Shown here: one piece after another, positions 25,331 through 35,058 of the stretch
How positions within the stretch are numbered: the stretch's first letter is position 1
How the letters are laid out: each line of letters begins with the position of its first letter
Assembly (NCBI RefSeq): GCF_003992135.1
Contig: NZ_RQVN01000001.1
Coordinates: 124,001 to 188,000, forward strand
Length of the DNA stretch: 64,000 bases
Direction of reading: 5' to 3'
From: Veillonella sp. VA142
Lineage (GTDB): Bacteria > Bacillota > Negativicutes > Veillonellales > Veillonellaceae
Program-made: the position numbers and the translations under genes
The notes under the pieces: generated by a model
Told to the model about the DNA's origin: nothing
What the model saw: the letters and a program-made list of their open reading frames with translations, nothing else
Database searches by the model: none

Positions 25331-26815
25331 ATGAAACGAGTAGAAGACATTGTAAAGGTGGTATCTCCTACAAAGGTAGAAGGTCCTTTAACAGCTACTG
25401 TTAGCCATATTACGGCTGACTCTAGAACGGTACAGCAAGGTAGTTTGTTTATCTGTTTGGTAGGGGCTACGGTGGATGCTCATAATTTTGTAGATAAAGC
25501 TGTGGAGGACGGCGCGGTAGCAATTATTGCGTCTAAACCAGTAACAGTACCAGAACATGTGGCTGTACTATACGTTGAGGATACAAGACAAGCATTACAA
25601 GATGCGGTCCCTTTTTTCTACGATTATCCAGCTTCAAAAATGCGTATGATTGGTGTTACAGGAACAAATGGTAAAACTACAACGACGCATATCATTGGTC
25701 ATATGTTGCGTTCTCAGGGATATACGGTGGGAATTATTGGTACAGTACATATCTTAATTGATGACCAATCCTATCCGATTCATAACACCACACCAGATGT
25801 AGCAGATTTACAACAAATTTTACAACAAATGGTGGATGCTGGTGTCACACATTGTGTTATGGAAGTTTCCTCTCATGCCCTAGCGTTAGGACGTACAGCA
25901 GGTGTAGAATATGATACGGCTGTGTTTACTAATTTAACGCAGGATCACTTAGATTTTCACAAAACATTTGATAATTATTTAGCTGCAAAATCTAAACTTT
26001 TCAAACAAGTGAGTGCTTCCTATCAAGTGAAAGAAGGTAAGGGGGCTGTTATTAATGTGGATGATGCCTATGGTCAAGCTATTGTAGATGTAACCACAGC
26101 ACCTATGATTACCTATAGTGCAGAGGGCAAAGGTACAATGAATGCATCAGATTTAGTTATTACTGCTAAGTCTTCCCAATTTACTTTATCCTATGAAGGT
26201 AAACAGTATCCAATTTCTACAAAAATTGCAGGCATGTTCAACGTATATAATACCTTGGCGGCTGTAGGAGCTGCCTTGTATGAAGGGTTGACAATGGAAC
26301 AAATTGTGAATGCATTGTCTACTTTTACAGCAGTACCAGGACGTTTTGAGCTAATTGAAGAGGGTCAAGATTTTGCAGTCGTTGTGGATTATGCTCATAC
26401 ACCAGATGGGTTAGAAAATATTTTGCAAACAGCAAAAAAGATTGTAGAAAATCGCATCTTAGTTGTTTTTGGTTGCGGTGGTGATAGAGATGCTACTAAA
26501 CGTCCAATTATGGGACGTATTGCAGCACAATTTGGAGATCGTGTATTTGTCACTTCAGATAATCCGCGTACGGAAGATCCTGTACAAATTGTAAAAGATG
26601 TAGAGGTAGGCGTGAAAGAAGGCTTACATGATGATGTAACTTATGAAGTCATTGTAGATCGTCGTGAGGCTATTTATAAGGCCATCAAAGAAGCTTCTGC
26701 TGGTGATGTAGTAATCATTGCTGGTAAGGGCCATGAAGATTATCAAATTTTAAAAGTGGAAACTATCCACTTTGATGATCGTGAAGTGGCAAGAGAAGCC
26801 TTGAAGGAGAGATAA
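25331..26815 (+). CDS. murE: UDP-MurNAc-L-Ala-D-Glu:meso-diaminopimelate ligase MurE
   Basis: 494 residues from the ATG at 25331 with GGAGGAATC before it (an ATG at 25313 lacks a ribosome site). N-terminal Mur-ligase domain with ITADSRTVQQGSLFICL, ATP loop GVTGTNGKTTTTH (about residue 112), central ligase domain and C-terminal domain. DNPRTEDP near residue 409 contains the DNPR motif that selects meso-diaminopimelate rather than lysine, so the cell wall is of the A1-gamma type. Adds the third residue of the stem peptide in the cytoplasm. murF begins two bases after its stop. Confidence 0.96.
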   Translation: MKRVEDIVKVVSPTKVEGPLTATVSHITADSRTVQQGSLFICLVGATVDAHNFVDKAVEDGAVAIIASKPVTVPEHVAVLYVEDTRQALQDAVPFFYDYPASKMRMIGVTGTNGKTTTTHIIGHMLRSQGYTVGIIGTVHILIDDQSYPIHNTTPDVADLQQILQQMVDAGVTHCVMEVSSHALALGRTAGVEYDTAVFTNLTQDHLDFHKTFDNYLAAKSKLFKQVSASYQVKEGKGAVINVDDAYGQAIVDVTTAPMITYSAEGKGTMNASDLVITAKSSQFTLSYEGKQYPISTKIAGMFNVYNTLAAVGAALYEGLTMEQIVNALSTFTAVPGRFELIEEGQDFAVVVDYAHTPDGLENILQTAKKIVENRILVVFGCGGDRDATKRPIMGRIAAQFGDRVFVTSDNPRTEDPVQIVKDVEVGVKEGLHDDVTYEVIVDRREAIYKAIKEASAGDVVIIAGKGHEDYQILKVETIHFDDREVAREALKER

Positions 26816-26816
26816 T

Positions 26817-28181
26817 ATGGCACAATTTACAGTGCAAGAAGTGTTAGAGGCAACACAAGGTTCCTATACAGGGACGAATACATGTACCTTTGCTGATGTA
26901 TCAACAGACACACGTACAATTGGAAAAGATGGATTATTTGTTGCTTTAGAAGGAATGACATTTGATGGTCATGACTTCTTAACAGTTGCCAAAGAACGTG
27001 GTGCTATCGGTGCTGTGGTGAAACGTGGTAAAGCGATTGATGGCTTGGTGTGTATTGAAGTAGAAGATACATTACGAGCTTATCAACAACTGGCAACGTA
27101 CCATCGTAGACGTTTTCCCATCCCTGTCATTGGGATTACTGGTTCCTCAGGGAAAACAACGACAAAAGAAATGATCAGCTCCGTATTGGGAAAAGCTTTT
27201 ACAGTTTTGAAGACTGAGAAAAACTACAATAATGAAATTGGCGTACCTAAAATGCTATTACAATTGACAGAAGACCATGATGTATGTGTTCTTGAAATGG
27301 GGATGCGTGGGCTTGGACAAATTGCAGAATTAGCAGAAATTGCAGAGCCCACTATGGGTGTTATTACGAATGTAGGTACCAGTCATATTGAATTGTTAGG
27401 ATCTCAAGAAAATATTGGGAAAGCGAAACAGGAGTTAATTGAAGCGTTACCATCTACAGGAACTGCTATCCTAAATCACGACGACCATTTTGTGTTACCA
27501 ATGGCTAACGTAACGGATGCTAACGTGATGACCTATGGTATGAAAGAGGGGTCTCATGTACAAGGAACTCACTTGGAATATACGTCGAAAGGGATTACCT
27601 TTACTGTTCATGATACATCAGGTGATTGGAATATATTTTTACCAATGATTGGGATTCACAATGTATATGATGCCTTATCAGCGATTGCAGTGGGTACTGT
27701 TTTGGGGGTACCACAAGAAGAAATTGTAGAAGCTTTTAACGAGTTTCCTGGGATTCCTATGCGTCAAGAGATTGTAGCATTTCCAACTTTCACAGTATTA
27801 AATGATGCGTACAATGCAAATCCCAATAGTATGGCAGAGTCCATTCGAGCCATAGAGCAGTTGCAAGGGACTCGTAAAATTGCTATGCTAGGAGATATGT
27901 TAGAGTTAGGTGATCATTCTAAAACAGCTCATGAGGAGATTGGCAGGATTCTTGGAGAAGAGCACTATGATATGGTGTTCACCTTTGGCGATATGATGAA
28001 GATAACGGCCTCCGTAGCAAAGCAAGCTGGAGTTCCTTATGTTTATGTAGGGAAAAGTCATCTTGATATTGCCAATGCCTATTGTGATGTGAAACAAGAA
28101 GGCGATGTGATTCTAGTGAAAGGGTCACGAGGTCTAAAAATGGAACGTATTATAGAAGATTTTAAAGAACGACATGAATAA
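26817..28181 (+). CDS. murF: UDP-MurNAc-tripeptide:D-Ala-D-Ala ligase MurF
   Basis: 454 residues. N-terminal VSTDTRTIGKDGLFVAL, ATP loop GITGSSGKTTTKE (about residue 107), EMGMRGLGQIAELA and LNDAYNANPNSM are MurF hallmarks. It joins the D-Ala-D-Ala dipeptide to the UDP-MurNAc-tripeptide made by MurE, finishing the soluble precursor. Ribosome site GGAGAG overlaps the end of murE. Confidence 0.96.
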   Translation: MAQFTVQEVLEATQGSYTGTNTCTFADVSTDTRTIGKDGLFVALEGMTFDGHDFLTVAKERGAIGAVVKRGKAIDGLVCIEVEDTLRAYQQLATYHRRRFPIPVIGITGSSGKTTTKEMISSVLGKAFTVLKTEKNYNNEIGVPKMLLQLTEDHDVCVLEMGMRGLGQIAELAEIAEPTMGVITNVGTSHIELLGSQENIGKAKQELIEALPSTGTAILNHDDHFVLPMANVTDANVMTYGMKEGSHVQGTHLEYTSKGITFTVHDTSGDWNIFLPMIGIHNVYDALSAIAVGTVLGVPQEEIVEAFNEFPGIPMRQEIVAFPTFTVLNDAYNANPNSMAESIRAIEQLQGTRKIAMLGDMLELGDHSKTAHEEIGRILGEEHYDMVFTFGDMMKITASVAKQAGVPYVYVGKSHLDIANAYCDVKQEGDVILVKGSRGLKMERIIEDFKERHE

Positions 28182-28198
28182 GTAAGGAGACATGTGAC

Positions 28199-29161
28199 AT
28201 GAATATGGACTATGCAGTAGCCTTTGGCTTAGCCCTGGTAAGTACATTAGTATTCGGTAAAATAGGGATACCTCTGTTGCAACGTTTGAAAGCACAACAG
28301 TCGATTCGTGAAGACGGGCCTCAGGCGCATTTAGCTAAAGCAGGTACACCAACCATGGGTGGGTTATTTATGATGCTAGCTTTAGTCGTTGCAGTTTGCA
28401 TAGTACCGCCCTATTCTGTAACATTGTGGATGCTATTATTTCTAACATTAGGGCATGGTGCATTAGGATTTAGTGATGATTTTATTAAAGCTGTGAAACA
28501 CCGTAATTTGGGATTAACGGCAAAACAAAAATTACTAGGTCAAGCGGTGTTAGCGATTATCTTTTGCTATATTTCTATCGCTTATGCAGCGTTGCCAACG
28601 ACTTTATGGATTCCTCTAGTAGACATCACTGTAGATCTTGGTTATGCTTATTATGTATTAGCATTTATCATTATTTTGGGGACAACAAATGCTGTTAACT
28701 TAACAGATGGTTTAGATGGATTGGCAACTGGTATTTCTGCTATTGCAGGAGCAGCTTTTGCAGTGGTAGGATTATTAGTAGGTTCCTTAAGTGTTACCTT
28801 TTTTGGTATTATTGTAAGTGCAGTTTGCTTAGGATTCTTATACTTCAATGCGAATCCTGCGAAAGTATTTATGGGTGATACAGGATCTTTGGCATTAGGT
28901 GGTGCTTTCGCAGGAATGGCTATTGCTACGAAGACGGAACTATTGTTAATTGTGATAGGTTTTGTGTTTGTAGTAGAAGCATTATCTGTTATTTTACAGG
29001 TAGTCTCTTTTAAAACTAGAGGGGTTCGTATTTTCCGTATGAGCCCAATTCACCATCATTTTGAATTAGGTGGCTGGAGTGAGCGGAAAGTGGTATATGT
29101 ATTCTGGGCCGTTTCGTTAGTGATGGCTTTGTTAGGTATAGCACTGTTAGGCATGAAATAA
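28199..29161 (+). CDS. mraY: Phospho-MurNAc-pentapeptide transferase MraY
   Basis: 320 residues with about ten membrane helices. Catalytic signatures are present: GTPTMGG, the Asp pair in FSDDFIKAVKHRN, NAVNLTDGLDGLA, VFMGDTGSLALGG and the family-specific MSPIHHHFELGGW. MraY moves phospho-MurNAc-pentapeptide onto undecaprenyl phosphate at the inner membrane, forming lipid I. Ribosome site TAAGGAGA at 28183-28190. Confidence 0.96.
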   Translation: MNMDYAVAFGLALVSTLVFGKIGIPLLQRLKAQQSIREDGPQAHLAKAGTPTMGGLFMMLALVVAVCIVPPYSVTLWMLLFLTLGHGALGFSDDFIKAVKHRNLGLTAKQKLLGQAVLAIIFCYISIAYAALPTTLWIPLVDITVDLGYAYYVLAFIIILGTTNAVNLTDGLDGLATGISAIAGAAFAVVGLLVGSLSVTFFGIIVSAVCLGFLYFNANPAKVFMGDTGSLALGGAFAGMAIATKTELLLIVIGFVFVVEALSVILQVVSFKTRGVRIFRMSPIHHHFELGGWSERKVVYVFWAVSLVMALLGIALLGMK

Positions 29162-29169
29162 TATAGATT

Positions 29170-29192
29170 ACGGCTCTACTAGTAAGGGCCGT
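29170..29192 (+). terminator. Small hairpin between mraY and murD
   Basis: ACGGCTCT (29170-29177) pairs with AGGGCCGT (29185-29192), one wobble, loop ACTAGTA, followed by TATTCTT. It is an intra-operon attenuator-like or processing hairpin rather than a strong terminator. Confidence 0.4.
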
Positions 29193-29222
29193 TATTCTTG
29201 CATATAGGGTTAGGTGGTTAGA

Positions 29223-30575
29223 ATGGATTATTCAGGTTCTCATGTATTAGTATTAGGTGCTGGACTTAGTGGTATTGGTGTAGCTCATACATTGGCTAAA
29301 CTTGGCGCTACTGTTACGCTTAATGATTATAAACAAATTGATTTTGACCCTGCTGAAAGTCAGCGGTTAGCAGAGAATCGTATAGAAGTAATTACAGGTC
29401 AACAAGATTTTGTGCTACTAGATACGGTGACGAGAGTAGTTGTATCTCCTGGTATTTCTTTGGAGATACCTATCATCCAAGAGGCGAAAAAACGACATAT
29501 TCCTGTAGTAGGGGAAGTGGAAATTGCTTATGAAGTGTCAAAAGCTCCTATTTTAGGTGTTACAGGCACAAATGGCAAAACTACGACTACTTCTTTATTG
29601 GCAGAGGTTTTGAAAGAAGCTAAATGGGATGTCTATGTAGGCGGTAATATTGGCTACTCCCTTAGTGAACAAGCCTTGGCAGTGCCTGAAACGGGTGTGT
29701 TGGTGGCTGAACTTTCATCATATCAATTGGAAAGTATAGATAAGTTTCGTACTAAAGGAGCTATCTTGCTGAATGTGACACCAGACCATTTATTACGCCA
29801 TAAAACAATGGAACGATATCAAGAAGCGAAAGAGAATATTTTCCGTAATCAAGAATTAGGGGATTGGACAGTATTAAATTTTGATTCTCCGATTGTGGCA
29901 GATATGGCAAAACGAGTAAAAGGGCATGTGTTGTGGATTAGTCAAGAACGGCCTGTCACAGATGGCGCGTATTTTGAAAATGATACATGCTATGCGGTGA
30001 TGCATGGAAATGCCGTACCAGTGATTACGACAAAAGATATCCATATTCCAGGATCTCATAATATTGAAAATATTCTGAGTGTCATTGCTTTAACCTATGC
30101 TTTGGGTGTGTCAGTAGAAGATATCTATCAGGCGATTGCAAAATTCCATGGTGTAGCACATCGTTTAGAACGTATTCGTACTCTACATGGTGTTACGTAT
30201 TATAACGATTCTAAGGCAACTAATACGGATTCCACCATTAAAGCCTTAGAGTCATTTACTTCACCTCTTGTGCTGATTGCAGGTGGTAAAGATAAAATGA
30301 CAGACCTAGATGAAATGATGGAGTTAGTGAAAACGAATGTAAAAGAACTAATTCTTATTGGTGAAGCAGCACAGCGCTTTGCAGAAGCAGCTGTAAAAGT
30401 GGGCGTACCTCATATTCATCGTTGCGAATCTATGGAAGATGCTGTAGCTTTAAGTGCTCGTATTGCAGAAGAGGGGGATGTAGTATTATTATCTCCAGCC
30501 TGTGCAAGTTTTGACTGGTATGCACGATTTGAAGATAGAGGCGATCATTTCCGAAGATTAGTAGAACGATTGTAA
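29223..30575 (+). CDS. murD: UDP-MurNAc-L-alanine:D-glutamate ligase MurD
   Basis: 450 residues from the ATG at 29223, preceded by TTAGGTGG. N-terminal Rossmann-like VLVLGAGLSGIGVAHTL, ATP loop GVTGTNGKTTTTS, AELSSYQLE, YNDSKATNTDST and SPACASFDWYARFEDRG are diagnostic. It adds D-Glu as the second residue of the stem peptide. The ftsW gene that commonly follows murD is not here; murG follows after ten bases. Confidence 0.96.
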   Translation: MDYSGSHVLVLGAGLSGIGVAHTLAKLGATVTLNDYKQIDFDPAESQRLAENRIEVITGQQDFVLLDTVTRVVVSPGISLEIPIIQEAKKRHIPVVGEVEIAYEVSKAPILGVTGTNGKTTTTSLLAEVLKEAKWDVYVGGNIGYSLSEQALAVPETGVLVAELSSYQLESIDKFRTKGAILLNVTPDHLLRHKTMERYQEAKENIFRNQELGDWTVLNFDSPIVADMAKRVKGHVLWISQERPVTDGAYFENDTCYAVMHGNAVPVITTKDIHIPGSHNIENILSVIALTYALGVSVEDIYQAIAKFHGVAHRLERIRTLHGVTYYNDSKATNTDSTIKALESFTSPLVLIAGGKDKMTDLDEMMELVKTNVKELILIGEAAQRFAEAAVKVGVPHIHRCESMEDAVALSARIAEEGDVVLLSPACASFDWYARFEDRGDHFRRLVERL

Positions 30576-30585
30576 GGGGTCATAC

Positions 30586-31692
30586 ATGAATATCATGATT
30601 TCAGGTGGAGGTACTGGTGGACATATTTATCCAGCCCTCACGATTTATAAAACATTAGATACAATGGTAGATGCTAACTTTCTCTATGTAGGAACTGAAA
30701 GAGGCCTTGAGTCACGGATCGTTCCTAAAGAAGGGGTTCCATTTACTACATTACCTGTGCAAGGATTGCAACGTAAATTGTCTTTAGATACTTTGGTAAC
30801 AGCAGGTAAAACATTGTCCTCCTTGTGGAAAGCCAATCAATTAATCTCTGAGTTTAAGCCGGATATTGTCATTGGTACTGGAGGTTATGTATGTGGTCCT
30901 CTGCTATTAGCAGCTGCCTTGCGTGGTATTCCTACATTAATTCAAGAACAGAATGTAGTGCCAGGTATCACAAATAAAATTTTGAGCCGATTTGTCGATG
31001 TGGTGGCTGTAGGATATGAAGAAGCGACCCGTCATTTTCCAAAGGCAAAGCAGGTTGTATATACTGGAAATCCAGTGCGTCCTAGTGTAGTTGCAGCGAA
31101 TCGAGAAGAGGCTAGAACATACTTTGGCTTACGTGAAAACCAAACTGCGATTTTAGTAGCTGGTGGTTCTCGTGGCGCACGCAGTATTAATACGGCTATG
31201 CAGTCTGTTCATGAACAATACAAAGGTAGAGAGGATGTTAAAATTATTCACGCTACAGGTACCGATGAATACGGTCGCGTTTGTGAAAGTTTAGGTATAC
31301 AAGAAGGAGATGTTTACAGCCCAACATCATATATAGTTCCTTACTTAGACAATATGGATATGGCCATGTCTGCATCTGACATGGCTATATTCCGATCTGG
31401 AGCTATAGGGCTAGCAGAATTAGCAGTGCGTGGTATACCATCTATTTTAATCCCTTATCCGTATGCAGCCGCTGACCATCAAACTTTTAATGCAAAAGCA
31501 TTCGTAGAGGCAGGTGCTTCCAAGATGATAGTAGATAAAGAATTAGATGGTACAAGACTACTACAAGCGGTCGATGCAATGCTACAGGATCAAGTTTGCC
31601 GTCAACGTATGGCTGAGGCTACATTACAATTAGGAAAGCCTCAGGCAGCTATGGAAATTGCTAAGTTGGCTATATCTATTAAGAAATCATAG
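30586..31692 (+). CDS. murG: UDP-GlcNAc:lipid I GlcNAc transferase MurG
   Basis: 368 residues. Gly-rich loops SGGGTGGHIYPAL at the N-terminus and GTGGYVCGPLLLAA, the linker region GNPVRPSV, GGSRGARSIN and the donor-binding ILIPYPYAAADHQ match MurG (GT28). It converts lipid I to lipid II on the inner face of the membrane. Short 5' gap after murD and a weak GGGG ribosome site suggest coupling. Confidence 0.96.
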   Translation: MNIMISGGGTGGHIYPALTIYKTLDTMVDANFLYVGTERGLESRIVPKEGVPFTTLPVQGLQRKLSLDTLVTAGKTLSSLWKANQLISEFKPDIVIGTGGYVCGPLLLAAALRGIPTLIQEQNVVPGITNKILSRFVDVVAVGYEEATRHFPKAKQVVYTGNPVRPSVVAANREEARTYFGLRENQTAILVAGGSRGARSINTAMQSVHEQYKGREDVKIIHATGTDEYGRVCESLGIQEGDVYSPTSYIVPYLDNMDMAMSASDMAIFRSGAIGLAELAVRGIPSILIPYPYAAADHQTFNAKAFVEAGASKMIVDKELDGTRLLQAVDAMLQDQVCRQRMAEATLQLGKPQAAMEIAKLAISIKKS

Positions 31693-31706
31693 GAAGGAGT
31701 ATCTCT

Positions 31707-33080
31707 ATGTTAGATACCTATCAACGCATACATTTAATCGGAATTGCTGGTTCTGGCATGCGTGCTATTGCACATGTATTAATTGAAAAAGGCTTTATTG
31801 TATCTGGTTCTGATATCCAAGAATCTGCTATTACAGAAAAATTCAGAAATGCAGGGGCTACTATTTTTATGGGCCATGATGCTGCACATGTAGAAGGGGT
31901 AGACGTGGTCATCCGCTCAACAGCAATCCACGATGATAACCCTGAAATTGTAGGAGCCAGAGAACGAAATATACCAATTTTACATCGGTCCGACGTGGTG
32001 AAAGCTGTGTTAGATGAAACGTATGGTATTGCTGTGGCTGGAGCACATGGTAAAACTACAACTACGTCTATGATTGGTCAAATTTTCATGGAAGCGAAGC
32101 AAGATCCTACTATCATCATCGGTGGAGAAGTAGATTATTTAAATGGTAGTAGTCATGTGGGGCAAGGTAAATATAGTATCGCTGAAGCTGATGAAAGTGA
32201 TGGGTCTTTCTTACACTTAAATCCTAAGCGCATCGTGATTACAAATATTGAAAATGACCATATGGACCATTATCGGACGGTGGAAAACTTATTGCGAGCT
32301 TTTACAGAGTTTTCTATGAAATTACCTGAAGATGGTGTTGCTGTCGTATGTGGTGATAATCCATCGATTCGGCGGATTATGCCAGATATTAAACGTCAAT
32401 GTATTACATATGGTTTAGGACCAGGCAACGATTACCGCATTGAGAACTTGCGCATTGAACAAGGGATTACTACCTTTGAAGTGGTTCATAAAGATAGTGT
32501 ACTAGGTACCTTACGTTTAGCTGTACCGGGTCAACATAATGCATTAAATGCATTAGGTGCACTTGTAGTTGCCTTGGGAGAAGGAATCTCCTTTGAAGTA
32601 GTTGCTCAAGCTTTGCGTAAATTTATTGGTGCTAAACGTCGTTTTGAAACAAAAGGTCATGTAAAAGACGTTTGGGTGGTAGATGATTATGCTCATCACC
32701 CTACAGAAATTGCAGCTACTATTAAGGCGGCAAAATCTTTGGAAGATCATCGTGTAGTAATTTTATTCCAGCCGCATCGGTATAGCCGCACAAAATTATT
32801 GTTACGTGAGTTTGGAACAGCTTTCAAAGAGGCTGATCTGGTGTTCATTACAGATATTTATAGTGCTGGTGAAAAGCTTGAGGCGGGAATTGATGGTATG
32901 TCTATCCCATTGATGATTAAAGAACTGACAGGTCAAGAGATTCATTATGTGGCGGATGTGAATACATTGCCAGAAACTGTACTAGAGTTTATTCAACCTA
33001 ATGATTTAGTTATCACTATGGGGGCAGGTAATATTAATCAATTTGGACCTAAACTATTAGCTTTATTGGAGGAAAAATAA
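31707..33080 (+). CDS. murC: UDP-MurNAc:L-alanine ligase MurC
   Basis: 457 residues. IHLIGIAGSGMRAIAHVL opens the N-terminal domain; the ATP loop is AGAHGKTTTTS (about residue 111), then EADESDGSFLHL, NIENDHMDHY, DDYAHHPTEI and FQPHRYSRT. It adds the first L-Ala to UDP-MurNAc. Ribosome site AGGAAGGAG at 31691-31699. murB, which often neighbours murC, is absent from the cluster. Confidence 0.96.
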   Translation: MLDTYQRIHLIGIAGSGMRAIAHVLIEKGFIVSGSDIQESAITEKFRNAGATIFMGHDAAHVEGVDVVIRSTAIHDDNPEIVGARERNIPILHRSDVVKAVLDETYGIAVAGAHGKTTTTSMIGQIFMEAKQDPTIIIGGEVDYLNGSSHVGQGKYSIAEADESDGSFLHLNPKRIVITNIENDHMDHYRTVENLLRAFTEFSMKLPEDGVAVVCGDNPSIRRIMPDIKRQCITYGLGPGNDYRIENLRIEQGITTFEVVHKDSVLGTLRLAVPGQHNALNALGALVVALGEGISFEVVAQALRKFIGAKRRFETKGHVKDVWVVDDYAHHPTEIAATIKAAKSLEDHRVVILFQPHRYSRTKLLLREFGTAFKEADLVFITDIYSAGEKLEAGIDGMSIPLMIKELTGQEIHYVADVNTLPETVLEFIQPNDLVITMGAGNINQFGPKLLALLEEK

Positions 33081-33081
33081 A

Positions 33082-34014
33082 GTGAAGGATAAACGTATCA
33101 TTGTCCTCATGGGAGGACCATCGAAAGAAGCCGATGTATCTAGAAGAACGGCTGCAGCTATTGCGGAAGCATTACAAAGTAAAGGATATAAAGCTACTAC
33201 TTTAGAATGTAATCCTAGTACAGTAGTACAAGACTTACAAGCTTTAGGGTGTAATGTTGTATTTAATGCCATTCATGGCAAGTATGGAGAAGATGGAGCT
33301 TTACAAGGAGCTCTTGAAATGGCAGGTATTCCTTACACAGGATCTGGTGTTATGGCGCATGCAGTAGGAATGAATAAAAAAATGAGCAAGCATGTATTTT
33401 TAGGTGCGCAGATTCCTACAGCAAATTCAAAATCCTATGATAGCCAATTACAATCTGTGGATGCGATTCTAAAAGATATTCATGCTAATTTTAAAGTGCC
33501 TTTTGTTGTGAAAGCAGCTAGTCAAGGTTCTAGTATTGGTGTAGCTATTATTAAAGACGAAACAACTGTTGATGCAGAAGTGAAACAAGTCTTAGACATA
33601 GACCATGTTATTGTAGTAGAAGAATTTGTAGATGGCAGAGAATTTACTGTATCTGTATTAGATGGGAAAGCTTTGCCAGTCATTGAAATTCGACCACATT
33701 CTGGTGAATATGATTATGCCTCTAAATATACGACTGGTGCTACTGAGTATTTAGTGCCAGCACCAATCACAGAAGAGCAAGCGAATGCTATGCAACGTAT
33801 TGGTGAGTCTGTATATCAACAGATGCAATGTGCTGGAGTTATCCGTGTGGATATTATGATGAACAGCGCAGATAATATGTTTGTATTGGAATACAATACA
33901 GTACCGGGAATGACAGCTACTTCTTTGGTACCTAAAGCCGCAAAAGCTGTGGGGATTGAATTTCCTGAATTGTGCGAACAAATTCTTCAATCTGCTGGAC
34001 TACATAAATTTTAG
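33082..34014 (+). CDS. ddl: D-alanine:D-alanine ligase
   Basis: 310 residues from a GTG at 33082, one base after the murC stop and behind the GGAGG at the end of murC. ATP-grasp features: IVLMGGPSKEADVS at the start, NAIHGKYGEDGALQGALE, KAASQGSSIGVAI, and the metal-binding end FVLEYNTVPGMTATSL. EFVDGREFTVSVL forms the ATP-clamp. It makes the D-Ala-D-Ala used by MurF. The Tyr/Ser pair that favours D-Ala over D-lactate cannot be read with certainty, but nothing suggests a depsipeptide ligase. Confidence 0.94.
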   Translation: MKDKRIIVLMGGPSKEADVSRRTAAAIAEALQSKGYKATTLECNPSTVVQDLQALGCNVVFNAIHGKYGEDGALQGALEMAGIPYTGSGVMAHAVGMNKKMSKHVFLGAQIPTANSKSYDSQLQSVDAILKDIHANFKVPFVVKAASQGSSIGVAIIKDETTVDAEVKQVLDIDHVIVVEEFVDGREFTVSVLDGKALPVIEIRPHSGEYDYASKYTTGATEYLVPAPITEEQANAMQRIGESVYQQMQCAGVIRVDIMMNSADNMFVLEYNTVPGMTATSLVPKAAKAVGIEFPELCEQILQSAGLHKF

Positions 34015-34022
34015 GAGTACGT

Positions 34023-34892
34023 ATGAAGGTAAATGGGTTTCAAAATAAGGAGGAACATATCATTCATCCATCTGAGGAACAGCCAATCGGTGAAAGGCCA
34101 ATTCCTGCTATAGAAGAAGATAATTGGGAAGTTGTGACCATAGATACACCTGAGGGCCCAAAACGTGTACGTCGCAGACGAAAGTCAAAACCACACAAAC
34201 GATCAAAGTCAGTATTCTGGAAGGTAGTCGTCGGTGCATGCGTATTGATTGGTCTTTTTACATTACCTCTACCAATAGGTCAAATTCAGGTTACAGGGAA
34301 TAGTCAATTAACATCAGAAGATGTGGTGCATATAGGTGATTTAGGATATCCTGTTAATATTCTGAGAGTGAGAACTGGTGCTTTAGAAGAGCGTTTGCAA
34401 AAAGATTTACGAGTTGATACAGTTCATGTATCTTATGCATTGCCACTTACTTTGCAGGTAGATGTGAAAGAACGGAAAGCTATGGTTGTGGTTCCTTCCC
34501 AATTTGGTTTTGTTTCCTTGGATCGACATGGTATGGTCATTGCTAGTAGTGCTACTATTCCAGATACAACGGTACCTATTATTTCTGGAGTACGCTTAGG
34601 GAATGCGTTATTGGGTGACACTATCGAAGCTGAAGGAATCCGTGGGGCTATTACGTATATGGAAGCTTTCAGTGAAGATACACGAAAACAAATTGGCGAA
34701 ATTAATGTAGGTGATGCTGATAAAATGATTGCCTATACAGTAGAAGGCTTGCCAATTCATATTGGTGATCGAAATAATTTAGAAGAAAAAGCCAAAATTA
34801 CAACAGATATGCTAGTAGATATTTCGCAACGCCACGTATCTGCTGAGTTTATTGATGTGAATATTAAATCTCCCTTTATAAAAACTCAGTAA
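34023..34892 (+). CDS. ftsQ: FtsQ/DivIB-type cell-division protein
   Basis: 289 residues. A charged cytoplasmic head ends in the basic stretch RVRRRRKSKPHKRSK, then one membrane helix (about 64-82). The POTRA domain follows directly: IGQIQVTGNSQLTSEDVVHI, and then VSYALPLTLQVDVKERKA, the standard FtsQ signature. It would scaffold FtsL and the septal synthase at midcell. It starts nine bases after ddl, and a gap of 166 bases then separates it from ftsZ. Confidence 0.9.
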   Translation: MKVNGFQNKEEHIIHPSEEQPIGERPIPAIEEDNWEVVTIDTPEGPKRVRRRRKSKPHKRSKSVFWKVVVGACVLIGLFTLPLPIGQIQVTGNSQLTSEDVVHIGDLGYPVNILRVRTGALEERLQKDLRVDTVHVSYALPLTLQVDVKERKAMVVVPSQFGFVSLDRHGMVIASSATIPDTTVPIISGVRLGNALLGDTIEAEGIRGAITYMEAFSEDTRKQIGEINVGDADKMIAYTVEGLPIHIGDRNNLEEKAKITTDMLVDISQRHVSAEFIDVNIKSPFIKTQ

Positions 34893-34936
34893 ACATAACA
34901 AAGTATAGAAAAAATAAAGTCACTTCTTGACTTTCG

Positions 34937-34965
34937 TTGAAAAAATATAAAATTTATTGTAAAAT
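34937..34965 (+). promoter_or_regulatory. Promoter upstream of ftsZ
   Basis: TTGAAA (34937-34942), 17 bases, TAAAAT (34960-34965), about 94 bases upstream of the ftsZ start. It allows ftsZ to be expressed separately from the mraZ-driven cluster. Confidence 0.5.
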
Positions 34966-35058
34966 AAAAGAAAATTATAAATGATAAGATAAACTAGTAT
35001 CATAGTGTCATTGTCATAGTATATGAAAGATATCTCTAGTAAAGAGGAGGAGCATTCG

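Noticed and set aside
35023-35058. Upstream in-frame ATG for ftsZ
   Set aside because: It has no ribosome site, and the added residues include the translated AAGAGGAGGAG site that belongs to the ATG at 35059.
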